Source: [Pasteurella] mairii (GTDB lineage Bacteria > Pseudomonadota > Gammaproteobacteria > Enterobacterales > Pasteurellaceae). From it: DNA of 64,000 bases. The notes under the pieces were generated by a model. That model saw only the letters and a program-made list of their open reading frames with translations. It was not told where the DNA came from and searched no databases. The translations under genes were made by a program, and so were the position numbers. Positions within the stretch are counted from its first letter, which is position 1; each line of letters begins with the position of its first letter. The stretch lies in assembly GCA_900454475.1 (NCBI GenBank), contig UGSS01000002.1, positions 1,693,605-1,757,604 on the forward strand. Reading direction: 5' to 3'. Positions 18,038 to 29,429 of the stretch are shown one piece after another.

Positions 18038-18889
18038 ATGGCTGAAATTACAGCAGCATTAGTTAAAGAACTTCGTGAACGTACCGGCGCCGGTATGATG
18101 GAATGTAAAAAAGCCTTAGTAGAAGCTAACGGTGATATTGAATTAGCGATCGATAATATGCGTAAATCAGGTCAAGCAAAAGCAGCGAAAAAAGCAGGTC
18201 GTATCGCAGCGGAAGGCGTGATTTTAGCGCGTCTTGCCGACGGTTTCGGTGTGTTGGTTGAAATGAACTGTGAAACAGACTTCGTGGCAAAAGATACCGG
18301 CTTCTTGGGCTTGGCAAATGAAGTTGCCGACTATGCGGTGGCTAACAAAGGTACAAGCATTGAAGCGTTACAAGCACAATTTGAAGAACAACGTGCGGCA
18401 TTAGTGGCAAAAATCGGTGAAAACATGACCATTCGTCGTGTTCAATATTTAGATGGTCAAGTAATTGCACAATACTTACACGGTGCGAAAATCGGTGTAT
18501 TAGTTGCCGGTGAAGGTTCTGCTGATGAGTTGAAAAAAGTGGCAATGCACGTGGCTGCAAGTCGCCCCGAATATGTTAATCCAAGTGATGTGCCGACTGA
18601 TGTGGTTGAACATGAGCGTAATATCCAAGTGGATATCGCAATGCAATCCGGTAAACCACGTGAAATTGCAGAAAAAATGGTTGAAGGTCGCATGAAAAAA
18701 TTCACCGGTGAAGTATCATTAACAGGTCAACCGTTTGTTATGGATCCTTCTCAATCTGTGGGCGATTACTTAAAATCAGTGAGTTCCTCTGTATCTAACT
18801 TTATCCGTTTAGAAGTGGGCGAAGGTATTGAGAAAGTCGAAGAAGATTTTGCGGCAGAAGTAGCTAAAATTACTGGCGGAAACGCATAA
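18038..18889 (+). CDS. tsf: Translation elongation factor Ts
   Basis: Guanine-nucleotide exchange factor that recycles EF-Tu-GDP. It has 283 residues, the same as E. coli. Start ATG 18038 ([21 protein letters not shown]) follows AGAGGA. An N-terminal UBA-like domain ([24 protein letters not shown]) is followed by the EF-Tu-contacting TDFVAKD motif (near residue 80) and two repeated core subdomains. It is the second gene of the rpsB operon. Confidence 0.97.
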   Translation: MAEITAALVKELRERTGAGMMECKKALVEANGDIELAIDNMRKSGQAKAAKKAGRIAAEGVILARLADGFGVLVEMNCETDFVAKDTGFLGLANEVADYAVANKGTSIEALQAQFEEQRAALVAKIGENMTIRRVQYLDGQVIAQYLHGAKIGVLVAGEGSADELKKVAMHVAASRPEYVNPSDVPTDVVEHERNIQVDIAMQSGKPREIAEKMVEGRMKKFTGEVSLTGQPFVMDPSQSVGDYLKSVSSSVSNFIRLEVGEGIEKVEEDFAAEVAKITGGNA

Positions 18890-18912
18890 TTTTTTACTTT
18901 GCATGAGCATAA

Positions 18913-18941
18913 AAAAGCGGGTTGATAATAACCCGCTTTTT
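18913..18941. terminator. Bidirectional terminator between tsf and ppx/gppA
   Basis: AAAAGCGGGTT and AACCCGCTTTT form an 11-bp stem with A and T flanks, placed between the convergent ends of tsf (plus) and the exopolyphosphatase gene (minus). Confidence 0.85.
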
Positions 18942-18964
18942 GTTTGACTGTTTTTTATATGGCA

Positions 18965-20512
18965 TTATTTGAATGTTAATTGAATGCCTAATTCGCCTAA
19001 GATCTGACTTTCCGTCGTTAAGTCATTTTGTATTAACGGATTGCGCTCAAGATACCCTGTTTCAAATTGTAACTGCCATAAATTAGCGGTATTATCCACT
19101 TTTAAGATCATGTTATGGGTCACTTCTGTGGCTTGGCGTGAGCGATTAAGTAAAATGGCTAATCTTAACAAGCAAATCATCGCCATCACATCGGATTCGG
19201 CATAGCGAGTAAATTTCGCCAGATCTGTCAGTTTAAACGAGTTAATTTGGTAGCGGACAATGGTGGCGAGCAAACGTTGCTGCTCTTTGTCAAAACCCGG
19301 CAGTTCCATATTTTGTAGAATATAGGCAGAATGTTTTTGCATACCTTTATGATTGATCACAATGCCCAGTTCATGCAATCTTGCCGCCCAAAGGAGAATA
19401 TCTTTCATTTCTTGCGCTATGCGTGGATTTTTCCAATTTTGATATTGTCTGGCAAGCAAGCGTGCGCTTTGATAGACGCGATCCGATTGTGGTAAATCTA
19501 AATTAAATTGCGTCGCTAATGCCACTGCAGTACGCTGGCGGATATTTTGTACTTGGAAATTTTTTTCTAATCCGTACATAACGCCTTCGCGTAACGCTCC
19601 GTCGGAATAACGCATTTGCTTGATTTTAAAGGTATCAAAAATCGCACTTAAAATCGCCAATCCCGGCACAAAGACATCTACGCGATCATTATTTAAACCC
19701 GGTATTCTTAATTGATTGTAATGTGAGACATTGAGTGTTTGTTTTATTAATTGATCAAGGCGTCCCGGCGTGATGATGCCATTCGGTGCAATAATGATAC
19801 TAATGACCTGTGCAACAGTTTTAATGGTACCGGAAGAACCTAACACAGATGTCCAGCCGAGACTGCGATATTCAAATTCCAAATCTTCAATTTTATTTAA
19901 TGCACTTTGCTTCGCGCGCTCGAAATTTTCTCGTGAGATTTTTCCTTTCGGGAAAAATTGGGCGCCAAAACTGACACAACCCATATGGCGGCTTTTTGCG
20001 ATTAATGGGACAAAATCATCACCAATGATCATTTCGGTTGATCCGCCACCGATATCAATCACCAATTTGCGCCCGACTTCTGGTTGGGTGTGCGATACGC
20101 CGGCATAAATCGTTTTAGCTTCCATTTCACCGGTGATGATATTAATCGGATAAGGAAATACCGCTTTGGCTTGACGTAAAAATTCAGTATTATTGACCGC
20201 AGTTCGCAGGGTATAAGTCCCGACTACATTCACATTATTTGGATCAAAGCCCTGTAACCGTTCGGCAAATAAGGCGAGGCAGTTGATGCCTCGCGTAATT
20301 GCTTCTTGGCTTAATACCTTATTTTCATCCAATCCCTCGGCTAATTTTACTTTCTGCTTTAAGCGCGATAAGACTTGAATTGAACCGTTAACAATACGGG
20401 CAATGATCATATGAAAGCTATTGGATCCTAAATCAATAGCAGCAATTTCTCTCACATTGTGACGCTTTTTATCAAGTGCGGTCACTTTTTCCGTTAAATT
20501 TTCGTAGTGCAT
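18965..20512 (-). CDS. ppx: Ppx/GppA family exopolyphosphatase / pppGpp phosphohydrolase
   Basis: Hydrolyses terminal phosphates of polyphosphate and possibly pppGpp. Start ATG 20512 (MHYENLTEKV) follows TTAGGAACG and lies 8 bases past the tamB stop, giving 515 residues (E. coli Ppx 513, GppA 494); the frame continues upstream into tamB but without an RBS. ASKHA phosphate-binding loops are visible: IAAIDLGSNSFHM (near 35), IDIGGGSTEMI and VLGSSGT. A C-terminal HD-like helical domain carries LHELGIVINHKGMQKHS. It is the third gene of tamA-tamB-ppx on the minus strand. The family is certain; whether polyP or pppGpp is the main substrate is not. Confidence 0.85.
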   Translation of the reverse strand: MHYENLTEKVTALDKKRHNVREIAAIDLGSNSFHMIIARIVNGSIQVLSRLKQKVKLAEGLDENKVLSQEAITRGINCLALFAERLQGFDPNNVNVVGTYTLRTAVNNTEFLRQAKAVFPYPINIITGEMEAKTIYAGVSHTQPEVGRKLVIDIGGGSTEMIIGDDFVPLIAKSRHMGCVSFGAQFFPKGKISRENFERAKQSALNKIEDLEFEYRSLGWTSVLGSSGTIKTVAQVISIIIAPNGIITPGRLDQLIKQTLNVSHYNQLRIPGLNNDRVDVFVPGLAILSAIFDTFKIKQMRYSDGALREGVMYGLEKNFQVQNIRQRTAVALATQFNLDLPQSDRVYQSARLLARQYQNWKNPRIAQEMKDILLWAARLHELGIVINHKGMQKHSAYILQNMELPGFDKEQQRLLATIVRYQINSFKLTDLAKFTRYAESDVMAMICLLRLAILLNRSRQATEVTHNMILKVDNTANLWQLQFETGYLERNPLIQNDLTTESQILGELGIQLTFK

Positions 20513-20519
20513 AGCGTTC

Positions 20520-23500
20520 CTAAAATTCAAATCGATACAGGAGATCAAAAGCCTGATTTACCCCTGATACAGATTGTACATAAAGTTGCGGTAATAATTT
20601 ATAGCGAACGGTAAATTCAGCCAGTCCGTCAAATAAGCCAACGCCGTATTTGACTTGCAGACGTGGCGTAATATTGCCACTTACCACCACTTGTGAGCTG
20701 TCCCCAACACCTTGCGTTCCGATATTGAGATCTCGAATACCAAAAGTTTCTCCAATACCGCCGATCACTTTTCCGCTTTTTGCCAATCCCATGCTCAATA
20801 AAGCGGTTCCGACTGCGCTACCGGAGCCGGCTTCGCCACTCTTTTCCAGTGAGCGTCCGGTTAATAAATAAGCTAAGGCTTGATCTTGTGGCAAACTTGG
20901 CTGAGAGAATACCGTAACTTCAGGGCTGTCTGCAATACCTACAACGTTCACCCCAGCGGTGACATTGCTATCTTCCATTGCATCCGGATTGCGAATGGCT
21001 TCAATTTCTAACATAGGTTGTGATGGCAGTCCGGAGAAGCTAATTTGTCCTTTGCGGATTAATAGATCTTGCCCGAATGCAGCGTAACGCCCTTCATTTA
21101 AATTAATCTGTCCATATAATCCCAATTGACCGCGATCTTGTCGAACCGACAACAATCCGTGTAATCCGGTTTGTAATCCATACGCCTTTAGTCTAACGTC
21201 ATTGCCAATGTTGATTTTCAGATCGGAGCGAATTTCCATTCCACTTTTGGTTTTTGCGGGCATAGGTTGTTTTTGTGTCAATTGCTGCTTTAGCGTTGGT
21301 TTTTGATCCAAAATGACCTCGTCTGGGCTGCCGGATACCGCGCTATCCGGCAAACTTTCGATCGCAATTCTTGCCCACGGAATATCAATATTTCCCGATA
21401 ACTCCAATAATTTTGGATCGGCAATAATTTCAATATCCGGACTAATTTTTAATTTTGCTATTGACGGAATGCTAACATTAAAGCGATCCGCCTGCGCGCG
21501 AAGACGGGTATTCCAGCGATCCATGTTTTGCCAATCAGCATTACCGTCCACATTAAGGCGACTATCATCAGTTTGCACATAACCTTGCAACGTGGAACGA
21601 TTACCTTGGAATTGCAAACGAAGCTCACCGTCGTTAATATCAAAAGGCAACGCATTCATTTGGGCTTTCAACTGGTTAGCGACAAATGAGCCCGTCAATA
21701 ATGGCGCATTTACATTTCCACCGAAGCTCAAACGCGCATTGACATCTCCCACGACACTTTCGCCACGAGACAACAATTGATTGACCACATTTAAATTCAC
21801 ATTTTGAATATTCAATGTTCCACCCAATTGACGAGCGTGGACTAAATCTTGAATGCGAATGTCAGTATTGATTTGCCCTTGATTTTGAATATTAATCGTT
21901 GATTTCAATGCTAAATTATTATCTTGTAGATCCGCATTGAAAGTTAATTTCGGAATATCCAATTTGAAGGTTCGATAGTCAATCGGTTGGTTGACCGATA
22001 GGGCGTTCCCATTAATCTGCAAGGCGAATTTCAACGGTTTATCGACAAACCATTCCACATTCCCTTTACTTTGTAACTGCCCTTTGAATAGCGTTTTTTC
22101 CAAATAATGATTGATGAGTGCTAAATCAAGTTTTTTAATTTCAAATGGTATATTCCCGTTTTTACCGGCGTTAAAGCCTTGCGGGAAACACAACTCCACG
22201 CTGGTATTCATCCAACAATGGGCGGAAATTCCAACGACAATTTGTTGATTGTCATAATCCAGGTTGACATTTTGATTATTCCGCCATGCGCCGACCGGCG
22301 AGCTGATATTCACTTGGCTTAACACGCCTTTCCATTGTTGCAAAGTGCGGTCAAAATTTCCGGACAAATTTAAATCCAGCGCCAATGGCTCGCCTTGCGA
22401 TTGCAATTGCAGATGATGATTTTTTTCATCCCCAGTTAAGGTTAACTTGGCATTGCGAATATTAACGTCGTTATACACTACCCCACCAACGCCCAAATCC
22501 AAATTTCCCTTGATAAGCTTTTCGGATGTCACTTGTCCTTGCAAAGATAACGTCGCCAGACGTATAGCATTAAATTGGATATTTCGCCCGCTCAAATCCA
22601 CATTTAAGTTCGGCTCGGTGATTTTGCCCCAAAGCGCTACTTTGCCCTTAAGTGTTGCGTTTAAATTTGGCAATAATCCGCGTAAATTCGGCGCTTGAAT
22701 ATCCAAATTAAAATCAGATTTTTCGCCTAATTCGCCTTGAGCGGTCATTTTATTTTCGCCATAAGTTAAGCGCAGATACGGGATCGACAACCCTTTTTCT
22801 TTGGCGGCGGTAAGGCTGCCAGTTAGATTGAGCGGATGCTGGGACAGCGTGCCTTGCAACGCTAATTCCGGTACATTGACTAACCAATTTTGCCCTTGGA
22901 CTTCGCCATCCGAACGGATTTTACCGGATAATATCGCCGGAAATTGCGCTAAATAACCGCCTAAATTTAATTGCGACAAATCCAGTGCAGTTTGCCATTT
23001 CACGCCGGATTGCCAATCCGCTTTACCGCTTAATAATGCGCTGCCTTTTAAGGTATTGAGTTGCAATTTCTCGATATTGGCATATGACAAGCCGCCCTGT
23101 AGATTGACATCCACATCACTTTGCGGGATCCCCATGCCTTGCGCGCTTCCTTTGAGTTGGGCTTGGTAATCCAATAAATTTCCCTCAATGGCTAAATCCA
23201 GTTTGGAAACTTGCAGGGCATCGGCATTTTTCGCGGCAAGCGGATATTGCAATTTATCGCTGTGCAAAGTGAGATGAAATGGCGTTTTTTCTTGGTTAAG
23301 CTGAACTTCCGCCTTTAATTGCGCTTGTATGCCGCCTTTGGCTTGGATGGAAAGTGCGGTCTGTTTTTTCAAATTTCCGTTTAATGCCAACTCAATCTGC
23401 GTATCTGGCAACAAGACTTGGTCATTTTCGCTGATTTTTTTGACCGCACTTTGCAATTGAAAATCTAACGGAAATTCGCCATTGAGTTGTAATTGTCCTT

Positions 23501-24461
23501 GTCCTTGTAGATTGCCTAAGGAGCTTTCCAGTTGTAAACTGTGTAATTGTACGAGATGATCTTGTGCTTGCGCTTGAATTTGCCAATGGGGAATATCCAC
23601 CGTTTGCAGCACCTTTTCATTTTGGTCAAGTTGTTGATATTGCCAATTTTTTCCTTGTAGATCTTGCAAATTTAATGCAAAAGGCAAATTAATTTGCGCA
23701 ATATCGCCGAGTAGCGCCGGCGTTAATTTTTTCTCCAGCGCTTGCCAATCTATTGATTGCACCGCTTTTTCTATTTGTTCTTTTGTTTCTTTTTGCTGTT
23801 TGGTCTCGCTTGCACTTTGCACAACTTGCGTGATAAAACGCAGATCGTTAATTTGCGTTGGCGAAATAACCAGACCTTGTGCATTATCTAAAGAAAGTGC
23901 GGTGGAAAATTGCGCGAGATCTAAGCGATTTTGATCCATTATTAAGGTCAGTTGATCGATAGCAACCTGATCTGCGACGACGGAAATCGGCAAATGAATC
24001 AGTTGCAGCGGCGAATTCTCTTTTGGCTTTGCTTCTGACGGTGGCAATTTGGCACTATCAATTTGGATTAACGGTTGTTGCATACGCAAATCGCGCAGGC
24101 AAATTTGAGCTTGTAGCAGACAGCTAAAATCCAGTTGCATACGCACTTGTTCAATGTGCGTATCTACGCCGGGCGACTGGTAACGGATATTGCGTAAAAT
24201 AAGCCCATTTTGCAATCCGCCATCAATTTGCTCAATAGTAAGCGAGTCGAGCAAATTATCGGTTAATTGAAGTAAGCCTCGTTGACCGCTGTCAGTTGCC
24301 AAAGCGCCAAGTAAGGCAAAAATTGGCAAAATAACGACCGCACTTAGCGCACAAGCGATTTTGTGCCAGGTTTTCTTTTTCTTCGGCGGCGTATTGGGCG
24401 AAGTTGCCTCATTTTTTGCCACTTCATCATGTTGTCGATACTGTTCTTGTTGTTCTGTCAT
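20520..24461 (-). CDS. tamB: Translocation and assembly module protein TamB
   Basis: Giant AsmA-like envelope protein of 1313 residues that spans the periplasm and cooperates with TamA in phospholipid transport and outer-membrane assembly. A single N-terminal membrane segment (about 33-55) is followed by long repetitive beta-strand sequence rich in Leu, Gln and Asn, predicted to form a hydrophobic groove. The C-terminal TamB domain (about 970-1313) contains LRKGQISFSGLPSQPMLEIEA-type sequence and ends LLYRFEF, a beta-barrel-like terminus. It begins 11 bases after the tamA stop. Five uptake cores fall inside it. Confidence 0.93.
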   Translation of the reverse strand: MTEQQEQYRQHDEVAKNEATSPNTPPKKKKTWHKIACALSAVVILPIFALLGALATDSGQRGLLQLTDNLLDSLTIEQIDGGLQNGLILRNIRYQSPGVDTHIEQVRMQLDFSCLLQAQICLRDLRMQQPLIQIDSAKLPPSEAKPKENSPLQLIHLPISVVADQVAIDQLTLIMDQNRLDLAQFSTALSLDNAQGLVISPTQINDLRFITQVVQSASETKQQKETKEQIEKAVQSIDWQALEKKLTPALLGDIAQINLPFALNLQDLQGKNWQYQQLDQNEKVLQTVDIPHWQIQAQAQDHLVQLHSLQLESSLGNLQGQGQLQLNGEFPLDFQLQSAVKKISENDQVLLPDTQIELALNGNLKKQTALSIQAKGGIQAQLKAEVQLNQEKTPFHLTLHSDKLQYPLAAKNADALQVSKLDLAIEGNLLDYQAQLKGSAQGMGIPQSDVDVNLQGGLSYANIEKLQLNTLKGSALLSGKADWQSGVKWQTALDLSQLNLGGYLAQFPAILSGKIRSDGEVQGQNWLVNVPELALQGTLSQHPLNLTGSLTAAKEKGLSIPYLRLTYGENKMTAQGELGEKSDFNLDIQAPNLRGLLPNLNATLKGKVALWGKITEPNLNVDLSGRNIQFNAIRLATLSLQGQVTSEKLIKGNLDLGVGGVVYNDVNIRNAKLTLTGDEKNHHLQLQSQGEPLALDLNLSGNFDRTLQQWKGVLSQVNISSPVGAWRNNQNVNLDYDNQQIVVGISAHCWMNTSVELCFPQGFNAGKNGNIPFEIKKLDLALINHYLEKTLFKGQLQSKGNVEWFVDKPLKFALQINGNALSVNQPIDYRTFKLDIPKLTFNADLQDNNLALKSTINIQNQGQINTDIRIQDLVHARQLGGTLNIQNVNLNVVNQLLSRGESVVGDVNARLSFGGNVNAPLLTGSFVANQLKAQMNALPFDINDGELRLQFQGNRSTLQGYVQTDDSRLNVDGNADWQNMDRWNTRLRAQADRFNVSIPSIAKLKISPDIEIIADPKLLELSGNIDIPWARIAIESLPDSAVSGSPDEVILDQKPTLKQQLTQKQPMPAKTKSGMEIRSDLKINIGNDVRLKAYGLQTGLHGLLSVRQDRGQLGLYGQINLNEGRYAAFGQDLLIRKGQISFSGLPSQPMLEIEAIRNPDAMEDSNVTAGVNVVGIADSPEVTVFSQPSLPQDQALAYLLTGRSLEKSGEAGSGSAVGTALLSMGLAKSGKVIGGIGETFGIRDLNIGTQGVGDSSQVVVSGNITPRLQVKYGVGLFDGLAEFTVRYKLLPQLYVQSVSGVNQAFDLLYRFEF

Positions 24462-24472
24462 GCGTTACCCTG

Positions 24473-26236
24473 TTAGAGATCGGAACCTAACCCAATGTAG
24501 AATTGTATATTTTTACTGTCGTCTTTATCTCGTATCGGCGTGGCAATATCAAATTTGATAGCGCCGATAGGAGATGCCCAACGTACGCCGACGCCGGCGC
24601 CATAACGTAATTCTGACGTGCTATAGGATTCGGCGGCAAGTCCGCTGTCGGCAAAGGTCGCCAACCACCAATCCGGATACACTTGATATTGATATTCAAA
24701 GGTGCCGGTAGCTAAACGGGAGGCACCGATATATTTTCCATTCTCGTCTTTTGGCGAGATTTTTTTATACCCATACCCGCGCACGCTGCGATCTCCCCCG
24801 GCGAAAAAGCGCAAGGCTGGCGGAATGCGTTGAATATCATTGGTATGCAACCAGCCTAATTCCGCGCGCACGAAAAAACGGTGATTTTCGGCGAAAGTAC
24901 GAACCCAAGCACTTGATGCCTGAATTTTAATGAAGCTCACATCGGAAAGTAACCCGCGCTGCCCCACGTCAACGGTCAAGCGCTGCGAATCGCCCCAAGT
25001 GGCAAATAATCCGTCTTTTATGCGAGTACGACTAGCAGAGACTGTCGGATAAACTAACAATGTTCTATCCGACATGCTTCCTTGCGTAAAAGCATCGTAA
25101 CGCACCCGCAAACCTAAAGAGTTTTGCCAGCCGGTAATTCGATTCCAGTAACGCAACGCCGCAAAGGTGACAGAAGTAGTATCAGTATCTAGATTGTTGT
25201 CATGTTCATTTTCTGTACCGGCTGAAAACTCATAATAATAATTGAGTGGATTTTTTAATAATGGCATTTTGTAGGTCGTTTCAACGGTTTGCTTTGATGA
25301 TGAAAGGTATAAATTGGAATGAAAACTGTGACCTCGACTATTAACCCAAGGCTTAACCCAGCCGAATTGGAAACGTGGACCAACATCTGTTGAGTAGCCA
25401 ATCCCAACATCCATGGCATTTTTTTTACGCGGATAGGTAATTATATTAATATCCACCGTTTTTTGATCTTCGTGTAATGTCGGCTGCAATAAGACGGAGC
25501 TAAACCAGCCGGAAGCGTTGTAACTGTTGGTGAGTTTAGAAAGATCATTGATCAGATAATAATCGCCTTCTTTGATTTGCATAATATTACGTAAATAATC
25601 TTCCCGAATTTGACTGTGGGCAAGCGTAATTTTGCCAAATCGATAGCGTGTTTTACTGTCAAACACAATGCGCCACCAGGCTTGATTGGTCGAGGGCAGC
25701 ACTTCCAAGCGCGAAACATTAAATTCCGCGTCAAAATAACCGCGTCCGGTGGCTAATTTTTGCAGGCTACTTTTGTAATCCTCATAAACCGAGTGATACA
25801 TCATATCGCCTTTTTTCGCGACGTTTCTCTTTAATTCAGCAAAAGCTTTATCGTCTTTGGCTTCCCCTAAAATCCGAATATCCGTTTCTTCAATTAACGC
25901 CGGTTTACCCGCCTTGACATCCGCGATCAACAACGGTTTTTGATTTTTACGCGGTTGCAAGGTGAAATTAATTTCAGCGTTATAATAACCATAAACTCGC
26001 AAGCCTTTATTAATGGCATCACGCACCAATTGCTGATAGCGTTCGGAACCGTCAGCTTCATCTTTATCGATCATTGAGGTATAAATATCGACATTTTCAA
26101 TGGCTTTTTCCCCGCGTACGCCGGTCACTTTGAGATCGACGGTATATTCCGCTTTCGCGGCGACGCTCATGCAGATAAGTCCCAAATAACAAAGTGGACG
26201 AAAAATATCACCCTTTCGGTTGGCAAATAATTTCAT
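24473..26236 (-). CDS. tamA: Outer-membrane assembly module protein TamA (Omp85 family)
   Basis: Outer-membrane 16-strand barrel with N-terminal POTRA domains, 587 residues (577 in E. coli). A signal peptide (about 1-29, ending VAAKAEYTV) precedes three POTRA domains (about 30-270), then the barrel. The conserved lid/loop 6 region is near [16 protein letters not shown] (VRGYGY motif). The last strand ends FYIGLGSDL. It is the first gene of the tamA-tamB-ppx set and divergent from the PRD gene; the 237-base gap upstream contains the promoters. Confidence 0.93.
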   Translation of the reverse strand: MKLFANRKGDIFRPLCYLGLICMSVAAKAEYTVDLKVTGVRGEKAIENVDIYTSMIDKDEADGSERYQQLVRDAINKGLRVYGYYNAEINFTLQPRKNQKPLLIADVKAGKPALIEETDIRILGEAKDDKAFAELKRNVAKKGDMMYHSVYEDYKSSLQKLATGRGYFDAEFNVSRLEVLPSTNQAWWRIVFDSKTRYRFGKITLAHSQIREDYLRNIMQIKEGDYYLINDLSKLTNSYNASGWFSSVLLQPTLHEDQKTVDINIITYPRKKNAMDVGIGYSTDVGPRFQFGWVKPWVNSRGHSFHSNLYLSSSKQTVETTYKMPLLKNPLNYYYEFSAGTENEHDNNLDTDTTSVTFAALRYWNRITGWQNSLGLRVRYDAFTQGSMSDRTLLVYPTVSASRTRIKDGLFATWGDSQRLTVDVGQRGLLSDVSFIKIQASSAWVRTFAENHRFFVRAELGWLHTNDIQRIPPALRFFAGGDRSVRGYGYKKISPKDENGKYIGASRLATGTFEYQYQVYPDWWLATFADSGLAAESYSTSELRYGAGVGVRWASPIGAIKFDIATPIRDKDDSKNIQFYIGLGSDL

Positions 26237-26473
26237 ACATTCCCCTGAATTAATCCGCTAAGTAGTTTACTTTCTAGGTGCTTGATTGGCAATGGAAAGA
26301 GCGGTCTGTTTTACGTTAATTTACACTAAATCGGCACAAATCCTGTTTCTGTTCGCAAAAATCGCGTTTTTATGCGAAAAAAAGTAAAAAGATGTTGATT
26401 TTGTGATCTTGCCACTATTTCTATTTTAATTTTTAGCGTACATTGAGCGAAATTTTCCTAGGAATTTTCCTTA

Positions 26474-26854
26474 ATGATGAGTTTGCAGCAACGTTTACTT
26501 TTTCTTGAACAACGCGATTTGATTGATACGGAGGTGCGCCATTGGGTACTTTTGGTGCGTGCGCATTTTGCCAAAAAATGGCAGCTCAATGTACATACCA
26601 AGCAAATGGGAATGTTATTCATTCATCTGGCAATGGCACTGGGGCGTATTCGGCGCGGCTATTGTGCCAATGCGCTGGATGATAGCATTTTCTGCGAAAT
26701 GGAAAGTGCGGTGTTTTTTCCGCAAGTTTTAGCGCGCCATCAGGAAATGTTGCAACTATTACCTCTTGATATTCCTTTCAGCGAACAAACGCATTTGATC
26801 GCCAATTTATTTTCCTTAGCCCTTGAACAACCGCAATTGTTAAAAACCGCATAA
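26474..26854 (+). CDS. Stand-alone PRD-domain protein
   Basis: A 126-residue cytoplasmic protein that looks like a single PTS regulation domain. The signature helix around residues 47-61 (MLFIHLAMALGRIRRG) with its histidine, and the later LLPLDIPFSEQTHLIANLF segment, match the PRD pattern of BglG/LicT-type regulators. No RNA-binding or DNA-binding domain is attached, so it may be a phosphorylation-sensing partner of a PTS component. ATG 26474 is followed by a second ATG; AGGA lies upstream. It precedes menB by 83 bases on the same strand. It contains an uptake core (about 26705). Specific function unknown. Confidence 0.6.
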   Translation: MMSLQQRLLFLEQRDLIDTEVRHWVLLVRAHFAKKWQLNVHTKQMGMLFIHLAMALGRIRRGYCANALDDSIFCEMESAVFFPQVLARHQEMLQLLPLDIPFSEQTHLIANLFSLALEQPQLLKTA

Positions 26855-26937
26855 AAAATCGCCGCACTTTTCGTTAATCCTATATTGGGATATAATGAGC
26901 GCAATTTTTCTGCGATAAATTGATGAAGGAATTCTCT

Positions 26938-27795
26938 ATGCAAAATCCAAAAGATGATGTACTTTACGCGCCGATTGAATGGCAAGATTATAGCGAGGGC
27001 TACAGCGATATTTTGTACCATAAATCTGCCGACGGTATTGCGAAAATTACGATTAACCGTCCGCAAGTACGCAATGCGTTTCGTCCGAAAACCGTACAAG
27101 AGATGATTCGTGCTTTTTCGGATGCGCGTTTTGATGAAAAAATCGGCGTGATCGTGTTAACCGGTCAAGGGGAAAAGGCGTTTTGTTCCGGCGGTGACCA
27201 AAAAGTGCGTGGCGATTACGGTGGTTATAAAGATGAAAGTGGCGTACATCATTTAAATGTTTTGGATTTCCAACGGGATATTCGTAGCTGCCCGAAACCG
27301 GTCGTGGCGATGGTGGCGGGATATGCTATCGGCGGCGGTCATGTATTGCATATGCTGTGTGATTTGACCATTGCGGCGGAAAATGCGATTTTTGGGCAAA
27401 CCGGTCCGAAAGTGGGATCGTTTGATGGCGGCTGGGGCGCAAGCTATATGGCACGTATTGTTGGGCAAAAAAAAGCGCGTGAAATTTGGTTCTTGTGTCG
27501 TCAATATGATGCTAAAGAAGCCTTGGAAATGGGCTTGGTCAATACGGTGGTACCTTATGCGGATTTGGAAAAAGAAACCGTGCGTTGGTGCCGCGAAATG
27601 TTGCGTAACAGCCCGATTGCGTTGCGTTGCTTAAAAGCGGCGTTAAATGCCGATTGCGACGGACAAGCGGGGCTGCAAGAGCTTGCGGGTAACGCGACCA
27701 TGTTGTTCTATATGACAGAAGAAGGGCAGGAAGGTCGCAATGCGTTTAATGAAAAACGCGCGCCGGATTTCAGTAAATTTAAACGGAATCCTTAA
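26938..27795 (+). CDS. menB: 1,4-dihydroxy-2-naphthoyl-CoA synthase
   Basis: Crotonase-fold enzyme of menaquinone synthesis that cyclises o-succinylbenzoyl-CoA. It has 285 residues, the same as E. coli. Start ATG 26938 ([15 protein letters not shown]) follows GAAGGA. Motifs: [14 protein letters not shown], the oxyanion region [34 protein letters not shown] and [16 protein letters not shown], diagnostic of MenB. menC follows; menaquinone fits a facultative anaerobe that also encodes cytochrome bd here. Confidence 0.96.
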   Translation: MQNPKDDVLYAPIEWQDYSEGYSDILYHKSADGIAKITINRPQVRNAFRPKTVQEMIRAFSDARFDEKIGVIVLTGQGEKAFCSGGDQKVRGDYGGYKDESGVHHLNVLDFQRDIRSCPKPVVAMVAGYAIGGGHVLHMLCDLTIAAENAIFGQTGPKVGSFDGGWGASYMARIVGQKKAREIWFLCRQYDAKEALEMGLVNTVVPYADLEKETVRWCREMLRNSPIALRCLKAALNADCDGQAGLQELAGNATMLFYMTEEGQEGRNAFNEKRAPDFSKFKRNP

Positions 27796-27873
27796 TCTAA
27801 AAATGTTGAGCAGGGCGCCGGAGTTGGCGTCCTTTAATTATTGTTCCTAGCTTAGATTATAGGAGAAAATCCA

Positions 27874-28872
27874 ATGACAATACGTGAATATCATCTCTAC
27901 CAATATAGCATCCCCGTCGATAGTCAATTAATTTTACGCAACCGTTTTTTGAAAAAACGTGAAGGTTTGTTGGTGCAAATTAAATGTGGCGAACATGAGG
28001 GGTGGGGCGAAATTGCGCCACTGCCAGAATTTAGCCAAGAAACCTTGAGCGAGGCTCGTGTGCAGGCGTTGGATTGGTTAGCGCGTTGGGATGAGGCGCG
28101 TTGTCATAATCAAAAACTGCCTTTGGAAAATTTATTTCCGTCAGTGGCATTTGGCTTAAGTTGCGCTTTAGCTGAGCTGAAAGGCAAATTAAATGCACAA
28201 GGCAATTATCAAGTCGCCCCATTATGCTATGGCGATCCAGATGAATTATACGAACCCTTGGATAATATGCAGGGCGAAAAAGTAGCGAAAATTAAAGTGG
28301 GGATGTATGAGGCAAATCGTGACGGGATGATTACCGATATGTTGTTGGAAGCCATTCCGGATTTGCAATTACGCCTTGATGCTAACCGAAATTGGACGCC
28401 GGCAAAGGCGCAGATGTTTGCTAAATATGTCAAACCGGAACACCGAGCGCGTATTCAATTTTTGGAAGAGCCTTGCAAAACGCCGCAAGAAAGTTTGCAA
28501 TTTGCCAAGCAAACCGGCATTGCGATTGCCTGGGATGAAACTGTACGCGACGCTGGATTTCAAGTGAAAAAACAACCGCACTTGGCGGCGATTGTGATCA
28601 AACCAACTCTCGTCGGCTCCTTGGAATATTGCGTGGAACTGATTCAACAAGCGCAGCAACAAGGGATGAAAGCGGTGATCAGTTCGTCGATTGAAAGCAG
28701 CCTAGGGTTAACCCAATTAGCGCGTATTGCGCAACAATATACGCCAAATGTAACGCCGGGATTGGATACGTTAAGTTTGATGGATTATCAGGTGTTAAGA
28801 GCTTGGCAGGGATCGAATTTGCCTTTGCTTGATTTGCATTCGGAATTTATTGTTGAAATCACAAATTCCTAG
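27874..28872 (+). CDS. menC: o-Succinylbenzoate synthase
   Basis: Enolase-superfamily dehydratase of menaquinone synthesis, converting SHCHC to o-succinylbenzoate. It has 332 residues (320 in E. coli). Active-site signatures: [13 protein letters not shown] (catalytic Lys), LRLDANRNW (metal Asp), IQFLEEPCK (metal Glu), AIAWDE and [10 protein letters not shown] (second catalytic Lys). Start ATG 27874 follows TAGGAG. It lies 78 bases after menB in the same direction, probably in one operon. Confidence 0.93.
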   Translation: MTIREYHLYQYSIPVDSQLILRNRFLKKREGLLVQIKCGEHEGWGEIAPLPEFSQETLSEARVQALDWLARWDEARCHNQKLPLENLFPSVAFGLSCALAELKGKLNAQGNYQVAPLCYGDPDELYEPLDNMQGEKVAKIKVGMYEANRDGMITDMLLEAIPDLQLRLDANRNWTPAKAQMFAKYVKPEHRARIQFLEEPCKTPQESLQFAKQTGIAIAWDETVRDAGFQVKKQPHLAAIVIKPTLVGSLEYCVELIQQAQQQGMKAVISSSIESSLGLTQLARIAQQYTPNVTPGLDTLSLMDYQVLRAWQGSNLPLLDLHSEFIVEITNS

Positions 28873-28973
28873 CCATTTAAATCGCTCGTTCAATGGTTTG
28901 ACCACGTATGAAATTACTGTGATTTGCCAAAAAATCATTATAATGCTGTTTGTTAAGAAAAAAGGATAAGGTT

Positions 28974-29429
28974 ATGTCGCAATCTCCTCGAATTTTGCTG
29001 TTAAATGGTCCTAACTTGAATATGTTAGGAAAACGCGAACCAAAACATTATGGACGTTTATCGTTGCCGGCAATTGAACAACGAATGCAAGCTTTAGCGG
29101 CGGAATATCAGGTTGATTTGCAATGTTTCCAAGCCAACAGCGAAGAAAAGCTCATTGATAAAATTCATCAAAGTTTTCAACAAGTTGATTTTATTATTAT
29201 CAATCCGGCGGCCTATACGCATACTAGCGTGGCGTTGCGTGATGCCTTATTGGCGGTGTCTATTCCTTTTGTGGAAGTGCATTTATCCAATGTGCATAAA
29301 CGCGAAGCGTTTCGCCATCATTCCTATTTTAGCGATATTGCCGAGGGCGTTATTTGCGGCTTGGGTGCACAGGGGTATGAATTTGCCTTGCAGTTTGCTT
29401 TAAATTATTTATCGGAACAATCAAATTAA
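28974..29429 (+). CDS. aroQ: 3-Dehydroquinate dehydratase, type II
   Basis: Shikimate-pathway enzyme of the dodecameric type II family, 151 residues. Start ATG 28974 ([19 protein letters not shown]) follows AAAAAGGATAAGG; an extended upstream frame lacks RBS support. Family motifs in order: [18 protein letters not shown] with catalytic Tyr, [48 protein letters not shown] with catalytic His, and [14 protein letters not shown]. The aroQ-accB-accC order is conserved in H. influenzae. Confidence 0.96.
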   Translation: MSQSPRILLLNGPNLNMLGKREPKHYGRLSLPAIEQRMQALAAEYQVDLQCFQANSEEKLIDKIHQSFQQVDFIIINPAAYTHTSVALRDALLAVSIPFVEVHLSNVHKREAFRHHSYFSDIAEGVICGLGAQGYEFALQFALNYLSEQSN

